This document shows, piece by piece, positions 7,625 to 13,289 of a DNA stretch of 13,289 nt. The notes beneath the pieces are model-generated. The model saw only the letters and a list, made by a program, of their open reading frames with translations, was not told the DNA's origin and ran no database searches. Made by a program: the position numbers and the translations under genes. This DNA comes from Alphaproteobacteria bacterium UBA2947 (GTDB taxonomy: Bacteria; Pseudomonadota; Alphaproteobacteria; Rs-D84): positions 20,357-33,645 of the forward strand of contig DEBV01000008.1 of NCBI GenBank assembly GCA_002348925.1. The letters are read 5' to 3'. The first letter of the stretch is position 1, and every line of letters starts with the position of its first letter.

Positions 7625-9080
7625 ATTTTTTATTTTCTTTTTTTGATTCTGATTTTTTATCGTCCTTTTTCTTATCAGAATCTTCCTTGGAAAAATCTTC
7701 TACTTTTTCCAGATTCTTCTTACCTATTTTTGACAAAGCACGAACCATATCCATTGCACGTTGCAATTGATAATCACGCGCATCTTTTTCTTCGTCAGAC
7801 AAACTTAAATAATCTTCTTCTTCGTCATCGTCAGATTTTTCTGATTTTTTTGAATCTTTCTTTTTAGATTTAGATTTTTTATCAGACGCATCGTTCTTTA
7901 AAGAATTATTGAAAGTGGCTTCCGTGAACAAGGCTTCTTTCTTTTCCAGTGTTTCAACTTTGCTTTGTAAAACTTCTATATCTGGTGTAATACCTTCGTT
8001 TTGAATTGAACGACCACTTGGCGTATAATAACGTGCAATAGTTATATGTATCGCAGACCCATCACCCAAAGGTTTTTGTTGTTGCACAGACCCCTTGCCA
8101 AAACTTTGTGATCCCATAACAATCGCACGACCATTATCTTGCAGGGCCCCCGAAACAATTTCAGACGCAGATGCCGAACCATGATTTATCAAAACAACAA
8201 TTGGTTTGCCGTTTATCAAATCACCAGGTTTAGCAAACAATCTTTCAATATCAGATTTTTCTTTGCCACGCGTTGATACAATTTCGCCACCATCAAGGAA
8301 AGCATCACTGACTTCAACAGCGGCAGTCAAATATCCGCCTGGGTTATTACGCAAATCAAGAACATACCCAGCAACTTTTTTCTTTTCCAAATCTTTTATT
8401 GCGTCTTTTAATTCTTTGGTGGTTGTCGCACCAAAATCAGAAATACGCAGATAACCAATCTTTGGCAATTTTTCATCGTCTGTCGCAGCAGTATCTGATT
8501 TTTCACTGAACTTTACAGATTTTACTTTGATAATTGCGCGCTTCAATGTCATTACTTTTGGTTCTTCGCCATCATGAACAATCGTCAATTTTACAGATGT
8601 TCCAGGCTTTCCCTTCATCTTTTTAACCGCCTGATTCATTGTCATATCAAAAACCTGTTCGCCATCGATATGGGTTATGTAATCACCCGCCGCGATTCCT
8701 GCCTTTGCCGCTGGTGTATCGTCAATAGGCGAAATAACACGGATAGCACCCTTGTCACTGGTTATCTGAATACCAAGTCCGCCAAATTCACCGTGCGATT
8801 TATCATTAAATTCTTTGAAATCATCAGCCGACAAATAAGAAGAATGAGGATCCAGCGCAGACAACATACCGTTCATTGCACCTTCTAACATTTTTCGTTC
8901 GTCTGCTTCTTCGACAAACTGGTCGCGCGCCGTTTCAAAGACCAAAGCCAACTTTTTCAATTCAGCATAAATCTGTTCGTCCGTCAAATGAACGACAGGT
9001 TCTTCTTTCTTTTCTTTCTTTGGTGCAGCATCACAAACAAAAGGTGTTATCAACGCTAAAACTAACAGCAATTTTTTCAT
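7623..9080 (-). CDS. ctpA: C-terminal processing peptidase (S41 family), exported
   Basis: This 485-residue periplasmic serine protease trims proteins and, in many Gram-negatives, controls cell-wall hydrolases. A signal peptide spans 1-19 (LLLVLALITPFVCDA). The N-terminal helical region includes LDPHSSYL (76-83). The PDZ domain is at about 95-183 (GEFGGLGIQI, GIAAGDYITHIDG). The S41 core is at about 205-370. The nucleophile is Ser304 in GSASASE and the general base is Lys329 in FGKGSVQ, 25 residues apart as in characterised enzymes. Two Lys/Ser/Asp-rich tracts (about 398-423 and 464-485) flank a helix, DYQLQRAMDMVRAL, giving an unusually charged C-terminus. The start at 9080 is chosen because it begins the signal peptide and AAAGGA lies 8 nt upstream. 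The open frame above it has no such support. A weak promoter, TTGCAC-17-TATGCT (9137-9109), is possible. The EnvC gene, its usual neighbour, is 1.9 kb away and points the other way. Confidence 0.95.
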   Translation of the reverse strand: MKKLLLVLALITPFVCDAAPKKEKKEEPVVHLTDEQIYAELKKLALVFETARDQFVEEADERKMLEGAMNGMLSALDPHSSYLSADDFKEFNDKSHGEFGGLGIQITSDKGAIRVISPIDDTPAAKAGIAAGDYITHIDGEQVFDMTMNQAVKKMKGKPGTSVKLTIVHDGEEPKVMTLKRAIIKVKSVKFSEKSDTAATDDEKLPKIGYLRISDFGATTTKELKDAIKDLEKKKVAGYVLDLRNNPGGYLTAAVEVSDAFLDGGEIVSTRGKEKSDIERLFAKPGDLINGKPIVVLINHGSASASEIVSGALQDNGRAIVMGSQSFGKGSVQQQKPLGDGSAIHITIARYYTPSGRSIQNEGITPDIEVLQSKVETLEKKEALFTEATFNNSLKNDASDKKSKSKKKDSKKSEKSDDDEEEDYLSLSDEEKDARDYQLQRAMDMVRALSKIGKKNLEKVEDFSKEDSDKKKDDKKSESKKENKK

Positions 9081-9162
9081 AGGCCCCATCCTTTCTGATA
9101 TCAGGTAAAGCATAATAAAAATCAAAACTTTGTGCAACACGATTTTTTGGTATTATTTTTAC

Positions 9163-9193
9163 ATATTGACAAATCGTTTATTTGTATTAAAAT
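9163..9193 (+). promoter_or_regulatory. Consensus promoter with inverted repeat, Fic gene
   Basis: TTGACA (9166-9171), a 16-nt spacer and TAAAAT (9188-9193). ACAAAT (9169-9174), 5 nt, ATTTGT (9180-9185) forms an inverted repeat over the -35 and spacer. Bases 9163-9186 match 6377-6401 at 22 positions, differing only in the centre. Confidence 0.8.
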
Positions 9194-9215
9194 ATCAGTA
9201 AATAAAGGAAAAAAT

Positions 9216-9977
9216 ATGACAAAAGACAAAAAGACATCTGGATCAGCATATTCGCCAAAAAATCTGTCTGTTCAAGAAATAGTCGAACAAAACAAACATA
9301 TTATTTCTGGGAAATTGTCTGGTTCTAATATAAAGAAACTGAACAACCTTAATTGGTTGCGTCATGAAATTTCATTCACAGAACCCCGTATTTTATTTTG
9401 GATGCCACAAAAAGAACAATCTGCCTATTTTGATTACAGTTGCACCAAAGGACTGGGTGAAGCGTACGATTATATATTGGAACACAAAAACGATTCTGAA
9501 ATTACACCAACAACAATATGCAATATACATTATCTGATTGCACACGATACAAATATATTGCCAGGGCGTTACAGAACCTCTGAAAAAATTCTGGAAATAA
9601 CAGTGAACGGTGCCCGTATTCACACACCTGACCCTTTTATGATTCCACAATTATTAGACAATCTGCTTTATGAATACAAACACAGCACCAAACCTAAACC
9701 ATTACGTGCATTTGATTTACATTACAAGTTGCTTATGCTGCATCCTTTTGATGATTATAATAAACGCACATCACGAATGGTTATGAACTTGGCATTACTT
9801 CATGCTGGATATCGACCAGTTGTGTTTAATCGCAAAAGCGATAAAGAAAACTATCGCAAAGCAATTGCGCACATGGCAAATGGCGATGCAAAATCTTATT
9901 ATAAATATATGTATAATGCGATGCGCGCATCCCAAGAACAAATAATCGCACAATTAAAAAGTTCTAACATTAAATAA
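9216..9977 (+). CDS. Fic-domain protein with Doc-like active-site loop
   Basis: Fic proteins transfer AMP or other phosphate-containing groups to target proteins. The 253 residues have a Lys/Ser-rich N-terminus and a helical region at about 17-95. The Fic core follows: the target-docking flap at about 116-140 (PGRYRTSEKI, ARIHTPDP) and the catalytic motif HPFDDYNKRTSR (176-187) with His176. The common motif is HPFxDGNGRTxR. Here GNG is replaced by YNK, so the second Gly is Lys183. Doc, a Fic protein that phosphorylates EF-Tu, also has NKR at this place. Arg187 is kept. No clear (S/T)xxxE(G/N) autoinhibitory helix and no adjacent antitoxin gene are seen. The start at 9216 is fixed by AAAGGA 6 nt upstream, and by the promoter lying inside the longer open frame from 9132. 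It converges on the kinase gene across a shared terminator. Target and donor are unknown. Confidence 0.88.
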   Translation: MTKDKKTSGSAYSPKNLSVQEIVEQNKHIISGKLSGSNIKKLNNLNWLRHEISFTEPRILFWMPQKEQSAYFDYSCTKGLGEAYDYILEHKNDSEITPTTICNIHYLIAHDTNILPGRYRTSEKILEITVNGARIHTPDPFMIPQLLDNLLYEYKHSTKPKPLRAFDLHYKLLMLHPFDDYNKRTSRMVMNLALLHAGYRPVVFNRKSDKENYRKAIAHMANGDAKSYYKYMYNAMRASQEQIIAQLKSSNIK

Positions 9978-10001
9978 AAAAAGCCCAAACGGGCTTTTTT
10001 T
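9976..10001. terminator. Bidirectional terminator between the Fic and kinase genes
   Basis: A perfect 11-bp stem, A7-GCCC (9976-9986) with GGGC-T7 (9991-10001), around the loop AAAC. A- and T-tracts on either side let it act on both strands. It touches the stop codons of both convergent genes. Confidence 0.93.
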
Positions 10002-10920
10002 ATTTAACTAATTGTTTTTCTATATACTGTATTCTTGCTATTAAATTTTTCATGAATTGTATTTTTTCTTCATTATTTTGAACTGTTTTTTCTGACTGCG
10101 GATTCATTCTTAAATCATCGCCTGCTTTTGTGAAACGTTTTAACAACACAGTTATTATTCTGTATCTCATAATATTTTGTAATTCAGGATTACGTGGACC
10201 ATAAACACGATATTTTTCTTTGTCATGCAATTTGAAATATTCTTCATAAACAGGTTTACAAATTTCCAAATCTACTGCCAATGGTGAAAAAATATCACGA
10301 AAGATAAAATTATAATTTGCTTCTGCAAAGTCGATAAAATACAACTTGCTGTTAACCGCATCGTACAAAACATTGCCTGAATTCAAATCACAATGCGACC
10401 ATGCTTTCAAAGCAACATATTCAAAACCTTCCACATCTTTTATTAAATCTGACATATATTTCACAGTACCGACATCAAACCATCTTGGCATTTTGTTTTC
10501 TACTATATTTTGCAATCTTTGCATTTTTAATTCATCTGCCATTTTATGCAAAGTTTCGGTCTGAACAGGTTTTGATTCATTCATATCAACCAAAAAATGT
10601 GCCAAACTGGTCACAATTTCGTAACGTTGACGACCAGTCAGATTTTGATACACATTGGCGGTTAATGGTTCCCCATGCGCACGTTCTTCCAACAACTGAT
10701 ATTCATCGTCTTTGATGTGCAGCATACTCGGAATATTATATACAGGATTATTAACAGCCTTTATATCATCAATAATTTCTTTGGTTCTGTGCTGTTTTGC
10801 CAACCATTTGTCTTTTTGTGCTTGCGTAAATTCTGGCAAAGGACGCTTCATGACAAGACCTTCGCCAAAATCGGCGATATAAGTTTCACGTCCATGAGGT
10901 GCCTTTATTTCTGTTTTCAT
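10000..10920 (-). CDS. APH/choline-kinase-like phosphotransferase
   Basis: The 306 residues look like a small-molecule kinase of the aminoglycoside-phosphotransferase superfamily. The N-lobe includes GLVMKRPL, where Lys25 is the likely ATP-binding lysine, and the hinge-like YQLLEERAHGEPL (74-86). The C-lobe catalytic loop is SHCDLNSGNVLY, with Asp178 as base and Asn183 for metal. It is followed by LYFIDFAEA with metal-binding Asp197. The C-terminal third is helical and ends in a coiled-coil-like stretch. The substrate is unknown; a sugar, lipid head group or antibiotic are all possible, and resistance should not be assumed. The frame begins at 10938, but the -10 hexamer lies inside that extension. 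The ATG at 10920 is therefore chosen, 7 nt after the -10, which suggests a leaderless transcript. It has no signal peptide and is probably cytosolic. It converges on the Fic gene. Confidence 0.8.
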   Translation of the reverse strand: MKTEIKAPHGRETYIADFGEGLVMKRPLPEFTQAQKDKWLAKQHRTKEIIDDIKAVNNPVYNIPSMLHIKDDEYQLLEERAHGEPLTANVYQNLTGRQRYEIVTSLAHFLVDMNESKPVQTETLHKMADELKMQRLQNIVENKMPRWFDVGTVKYMSDLIKDVEGFEYVALKAWSHCDLNSGNVLYDAVNSKLYFIDFAEANYNFIFRDIFSPLAVDLEICKPVYEEYFKLHDKEKYRVYGPRNPELQNIMRYRIITVLLKRFTKAGDDLRMNPQSEKTVQNNEEKIQFMKNLIARIQYIEKQLVK

Positions 10921-10927
10921 ACTACAT

Positions 10928-10955
10928 ATTATAGACATAATTTATATTTTGTCAA
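10928..10955 (-). promoter_or_regulatory. Consensus promoter of the kinase gene
   Basis: TTGACA (10955-10950), 16 nt, TATAAT (10933-10928): both hexamers are perfect. The ATG begins 7 nt past the -10, at the expected transcription start. The spacer holds an imperfect inverted repeat, ACAAAA-6 nt-TTATGT (10952-10935), resembling the one at the Fic and ClpP-like promoters. Confidence 0.85.
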
Positions 10956-10976
10956 GTGTTTTATAAAAATCCAAGA

Positions 10977-11005
10977 TTTACATTTTTTTATTGTTTTGAT
11001 AAAAT
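10977..11005 (+). promoter_or_regulatory. Promoter of the envC homologue
   Basis: TTTACA (10977-10982), a 17-nt spacer and TAAAAT (11000-11005). The ATG at 11013 follows after 7 nt. AAAAGG lies only 1 nt from the ATG, too close for a normal ribosome site, so initiation on a leaderless message is likely. Confidence 0.65.
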
Positions 11006-11012
11006 AAAAGGC

Positions 11013-12095
11013 ATGTTAAAAACCAAAACTGCTTTATATAGTGTTATTTTGTGCTGTGGCACGCTGCCCTCTTTCGCAGCAAACACAGAATTAGCAAAAA
11101 TACAAAACCAGATAAAACAGACCGAAATCCAAAACAAAAAAATTGAACAGCAATTAAAAACATCGAACAAAGATGTTGAACAAACAAAAAAACAACTGGT
11201 AAAAACCGCCGACCGCGTAAGTTCTTTGGAAGAACAACGTGGCGCACTGATAAAACGCATCGCGGAATTGGACAAACAACGCAATATTATAAATGCCGAA
11301 CTTACCAAAAGTTATGACGGCATCAGCGACGCAACCGCCAGTATGCTGTTCATTGCGTCAAATCCGAATTTTGATTCACAAACCATGCATGATTATGTTT
11401 TGACTTCGGTTTTGCTGGCATCTGCATCTGATAAATTTGACGAACAAATAACAGACGCGACACAAAAACTGAAAGAACTTGATAAAATTCACGACGAACG
11501 AACAATCGAAAAAGAAAAATTGGACCGCAGCACGAAAAAATACACAAACGAAAAAAATGAATTAGACAAATTATTAAAGACACGTTCTGCACAAAATGAA
11601 AAATTAAAAAACCAACAGATTGCTCTGCAAGACAAATTAAAAAAATTATCTGCGCGTGCAAAAAACATTTCTGAATTGTCTGCTGGGGTTGGTTCTTCCG
11701 AAATGTCCAGCGATGCTAAATTTTCAAAGCGCAAATTAAACGTACCTGTGCGTGGCAGATTGGTTGTGCGTTATGGTGAAAAAACCGCGCTTGGTTTAAA
11801 ATCAGACGGATGGCGCATACACACACGTGGCGACGCTTTGGTTATGGCACCTGCGGACGGTGTGATTAAATTTGCAGATTCTTTCCGCGGCTTTGGCAAA
11901 GTGGTAATTATGTCACATAAAAACGGATACAATACTGTTATGACAAATATGGGTTCGATTGACGCGATTGTTGGCCAAGAAGTTTTGGCTGGCGAACCAA
12001 TTGGTCGTATGAACGAAAACAAACCAGAAATGTATCTGGAAGTTCGTCGTGGGAATAAATCGATTGACCCAGGTCGCCTGTTCAACGAACCATAA
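11013..12095 (+). CDS. envC: EnvC-like murein hydrolase activator (degenerate LytM/M23)
   Basis: Proteins of this type sit in the periplasm and switch on cell-wall amidases during division. The 360 residues begin with a signal peptide (1-22, LPSFA before cleavage). Two long coiled-coil segments follow (about 25-105 and 140-222), separated by a helical region. A LytM domain spans about 244-357 (VRGRLVVRYG, MAPADGVIKFADSFRGFGKVVIMSH, VLAGEPIGRM, MYLEVRRGNKSIDPGRLF). The zinc-binding residues of active M23 enzymes are not in place. The final HxH is replaced by MYLEV (340-344). His270 and Asp274 do not align with the HxxxD site once the domain is matched to EnvC. It therefore probably activates rather than cuts. 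The start is the only Met in front of the signal peptide. It is divergent from the kinase gene. No terminator hairpin is seen before the convergent omp gene 22 nt away. Confidence 0.88.
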   Translation: MLKTKTALYSVILCCGTLPSFAANTELAKIQNQIKQTEIQNKKIEQQLKTSNKDVEQTKKQLVKTADRVSSLEEQRGALIKRIAELDKQRNIINAELTKSYDGISDATASMLFIASNPNFDSQTMHDYVLTSVLLASASDKFDEQITDATQKLKELDKIHDERTIEKEKLDRSTKKYTNEKNELDKLLKTRSAQNEKLKNQQIALQDKLKKLSARAKNISELSAGVGSSEMSSDAKFSKRKLNVPVRGRLVVRYGEKTALGLKSDGWRIHTRGDALVMAPADGVIKFADSFRGFGKVVIMSHKNGYNTVMTNMGSIDAIVGQEVLAGEPIGRMNENKPEMYLEVRRGNKSIDPGRLFNEP

Positions 12096-12117
12096 CAAAC
12101 AATAAATAAAAATTTAA

Positions 12118-13101
12118 TTAAAATTCGAAACGCAATCCCAACATAAAGTTAGTGTATAACATATCTTTGGCAGTGAACCATTCACGATGTTGTGATCCAT
12201 CATTGCTTACCAAATTCCATTTAATTTCTGGTATGTACATTACACGCACGCTGAAATCAAGGAAAGTATATTCACTAATTCCATATGCCGCACCAATTGC
12301 CGCGAGAGCCGCAACATTCGTAGATGTCGGATATTTAGAGGTATCAGACGGCGGATTAAACTGTATTATGCCATCTGAATCAGGTGTTCCATAATTCAAC
12401 ATATCTGAATCAGTTGATAAATCGCCATATATATCAGACAATTTCATTGTTGTACGCGAACTGGCATAACCAACACCCAAACCAACATAAGGTATTATCT
12501 GATTTAATTGCTTTTTATTTCCGTCAAAGAAATCATAATACGCCATCGCAGATATTACATCTGTTGCGACAGTTGACGTAACACCACTGCTTGACACATG
12601 GATTGTACCATTCCATTCACCATTTACTTGCATTGGACCGACAAACAAAGGAACCTGATTATATTCTGTTTCAGAGATATAATCATATCCCGCTTCCAAT
12701 CGCCATTGTGGATGATTAGGAACCGTAAAACCAATACTGCCCCCCGCAGTAAAAGCGGTCTTTGAAAATTTTTCTTTGGCTGGCAAACTGCCGATATTTC
12801 CAACAGCAATATCAGTAAAACCAGCGGCATCAGCATCTGCTTCTGTTGCGAAATAGCGCAAAGAAACCGCAGCCCCAGTGGTTGGATTTATATAATAATA
12901 ACCGTCCAGATTACCAACTTTATTTTCCATCTTTGCGTTTGCCAAAGACAAACCGCCACGCAAACTGATTGTGAAACGCGAACCGTCATCTTGGTAATAA
13001 CCATCTTTCACATAATAACCATTATATTGCCAACCCGCGAACGCAGGCGATACAATCGAACCCAACAAAATAAAAAACAAAGATTTATACAATTTCATCA
13101 T
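12118..13101 (-). CDS. Outer-membrane beta-barrel protein
   Basis: The 327 residues start with a signal peptide (1-22, cleavage after SPAFA). Alternating hydrophobic and polar strands typical of a barrel follow, for example FTISLRGGLSLA, TAFTAGGSIGFTV, WRLEAGYDYI, ISAMAYYDFF and IIPYVGLGVGYASS. The last strand, TNFMLGLRFEF, ends in Phe, the BAM recognition signature. The N-terminal mature region is Tyr/Gly-rich (GWQYNGYYVKDGYYQDDG). Loops are long and Ser/Thr/Asp-rich, as expected of surface loops. It resembles the small OMP beta-barrel/surface-antigen families of Alphaproteobacteria. No specific pore or adhesin role can be assigned. Two ATGs lie in tandem; the first (13101) is chosen because it falls 7 nt past the -10 hexamer and there is no ribosome site. 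It would need the BAM machinery, of which bamE is in this window. Confidence 0.88.
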   Translation of the reverse strand: MMKLYKSLFFILLGSIVSPAFAGWQYNGYYVKDGYYQDDGSRFTISLRGGLSLANAKMENKVGNLDGYYYINPTTGAAVSLRYFATEADADAAGFTDIAVGNIGSLPAKEKFSKTAFTAGGSIGFTVPNHPQWRLEAGYDYISETEYNQVPLFVGPMQVNGEWNGTIHVSSSGVTSTVATDVISAMAYYDFFDGNKKQLNQIIPYVGLGVGYASSRTTMKLSDIYGDLSTDSDMLNYGTPDSDGIIQFNPPSDTSKYPTSTNVAALAAIGAAYGISEYTFLDFSVRVMYIPEIKWNLVSNDGSQHREWFTAKDMLYTNFMLGLRFEF

Positions 13102-13108
13102 GGGTTTA

Positions 13109-13117
13109 ATTATACCA
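13109..13117 (-). promoter_or_regulatory. Extended -10 promoter of the outer-membrane protein gene
   Basis: The minus strand reads TGGTATAAT, a perfect -10 (13114-13109) with extended TG. The -35 region is only a T-run. TAAACCC (7 nt) leads directly to ATG, with no purine-rich ribosome site, which suggests a leaderless message. Confidence 0.7.
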
Positions 13118-13141
13118 CAAAAACGAAATCAAAAAAAGGTT

Positions 13142-13169
13142 AAAAAAATGCCCAAATGGGCATTTTTTT
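13142..13169 (-). terminator. Terminator of the OB-fold gene
   Basis: A perfect 12-bp stem, A7-TGCCC (13142-13153) with GGGCA-T7 (13158-13169), around the loop AAAT. It overlaps the TAA stop of the gene at the right edge and precedes the omp promoter. Symmetry would let it work in both directions, but only the minus-strand gene is seen here. Confidence 0.9.
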
Positions 13170-13289
13170 ATTTTACGATAGATTCCACATCTATTTCTGT
13201 ATAATTCGAACCTTTGTCGACACTGCCATAAACAGTCACAATATCGTCAACGCGCACAGTATTTCCATTCCAAGATTCTTCATCTATTT
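13168..13289 (-). CDS. OB-fold (BOF/YgiW-like) protein, 3' end only
   Basis: The last 39 codons of a gene run in from the right edge and stop at TAA (13170-13168). The peptide DEESWNGNTVRVDDIVTVYGSVDKGSNYTEIDVESIVK reads as the end of a small bacterial OB-fold protein of the YgiW/YdeI (BOF) type. In that family a W-x-G segment is followed by V-x-V-x-G-x-V-D-K and a closing IDV-x-x-I strand. Such proteins are usually periplasmic and are linked to stress tolerance. The signal peptide, if any, lies outside the window. The stop codon lies in the T-tract of the terminator. The short fragment limits certainty. Confidence 0.6.
   Translation of the reverse strand, partial: IDEESWNGNTVRVDDIVTVYGSVDKGSNYTEIDVESIVK

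Noticed and set aside
9095..9104. Perfect 10-bp palindrome CTGATATCAG just upstream of the ctpA ribosome site
   Set aside because: Too short to be significant alone, no second copy in the window, and no fixed relation to a good promoter.
9216..10920. Fic and kinase genes as a toxin-antitoxin pair
   Set aside because: They converge, each has its own promoter, and there is no small Phd- or FicA-like gene beside the Fic gene; the kinase has no antitoxin features.
10000..10920. Aminoglycoside resistance gene
   Set aside because: Only the general APH/choline kinase fold motifs are seen; nothing indicates an antibiotic substrate.
6442..10920. Prophage or integrated element containing the ClpP-like, Fic and kinase genes
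   Set aside because: No integrase, transposase, phage structural genes, tRNA or direct repeats are visible, and ctpA lies in the middle.
11013..12095. Active M23 endopeptidase
   Set aside because: The HxH motif is replaced by MYLEV and the His270/Asp274 pair is out of register with the catalytic site, so an activator role fits better.
12096..12117. Terminator between envC and omp
   Set aside because: The 22-bp gap is AT-only-like sequence with no GC stem; no supportable hairpin.

Overview
The window looks like a chromosomal segment from a low-GC, Gram-negative bacterium, most likely an uncultured, anaerobic, host-associated alphaproteobacterium. The Gram-negative call rests on a BamE-type lipoprotein, an outer-membrane beta-barrel protein ending in Phe, and EnvC and CtpA homologues. 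A 188-residue CarD with an acidic tail fits Alphaproteobacteria, and a full-length pyruvate:ferredoxin oxidoreductase (PFOR) points to anaerobic pyruvate metabolism. The lineage is inferred from protein families only. All twelve visible stop codons are TAA and all chosen starts are ATG. There are no rRNA or tRNA genes, CRISPR arrays or transposase genes, and no stretch over 300 bases lacks a gene.

Left part (1-6294), all on the minus strand. Reading from right to left in the direction of transcription: PFOR and bamE (4 bases apart, one operon), then carD, then ssb, then a secreted ankyrin-repeat protein that runs off the left edge. carD and ssb each have their own terminator. Together these cover pyruvate oxidation, outer-membrane protein assembly, transcription control and DNA maintenance.

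Middle part (6295-10999), accessory genes interleaved with ctpA. Divergent from PFOR is a two-gene plus-strand operon: an unrecognised single-pass membrane protein followed by a ClpP-like protein that keeps the Ser and His but apparently not the Asp of the catalytic triad. ctpA (S41 protease, minus strand) faces it across a bidirectional terminator. Divergent from ctpA is a Fic-domain protein whose active-site loop reads NKR, as in Doc, rather than GNGR. It converges on an APH-like kinase gene. The Fic and ClpP-like operons start from nearly identical promoters: -35 TTGACA plus an ACAAAT...ATTTGT inverted repeat in the spacer. This suggests one regulator or a copied promoter.

Right part (11000-13289). 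An EnvC-like amidase activator with a degenerate LytM domain (plus strand) converges on a beta-barrel outer-membrane protein (minus). Behind that lies the 3' end of a small OB-fold-like protein cut by the right edge. EnvC and CtpA homologues commonly sit next to each other in Alphaproteobacteria. Here they are separated by the Fic and kinase genes and point away from each other.

Three genes (kinase, envC, omp) have exactly 7 nt between the -10 hexamer and ATG and no usable ribosome binding site, so they are candidates for leaderless transcripts. The less characterised pieces worth following are the ClpP-like/membrane-protein pair, the Doc-like Fic protein and the promoter element they share.
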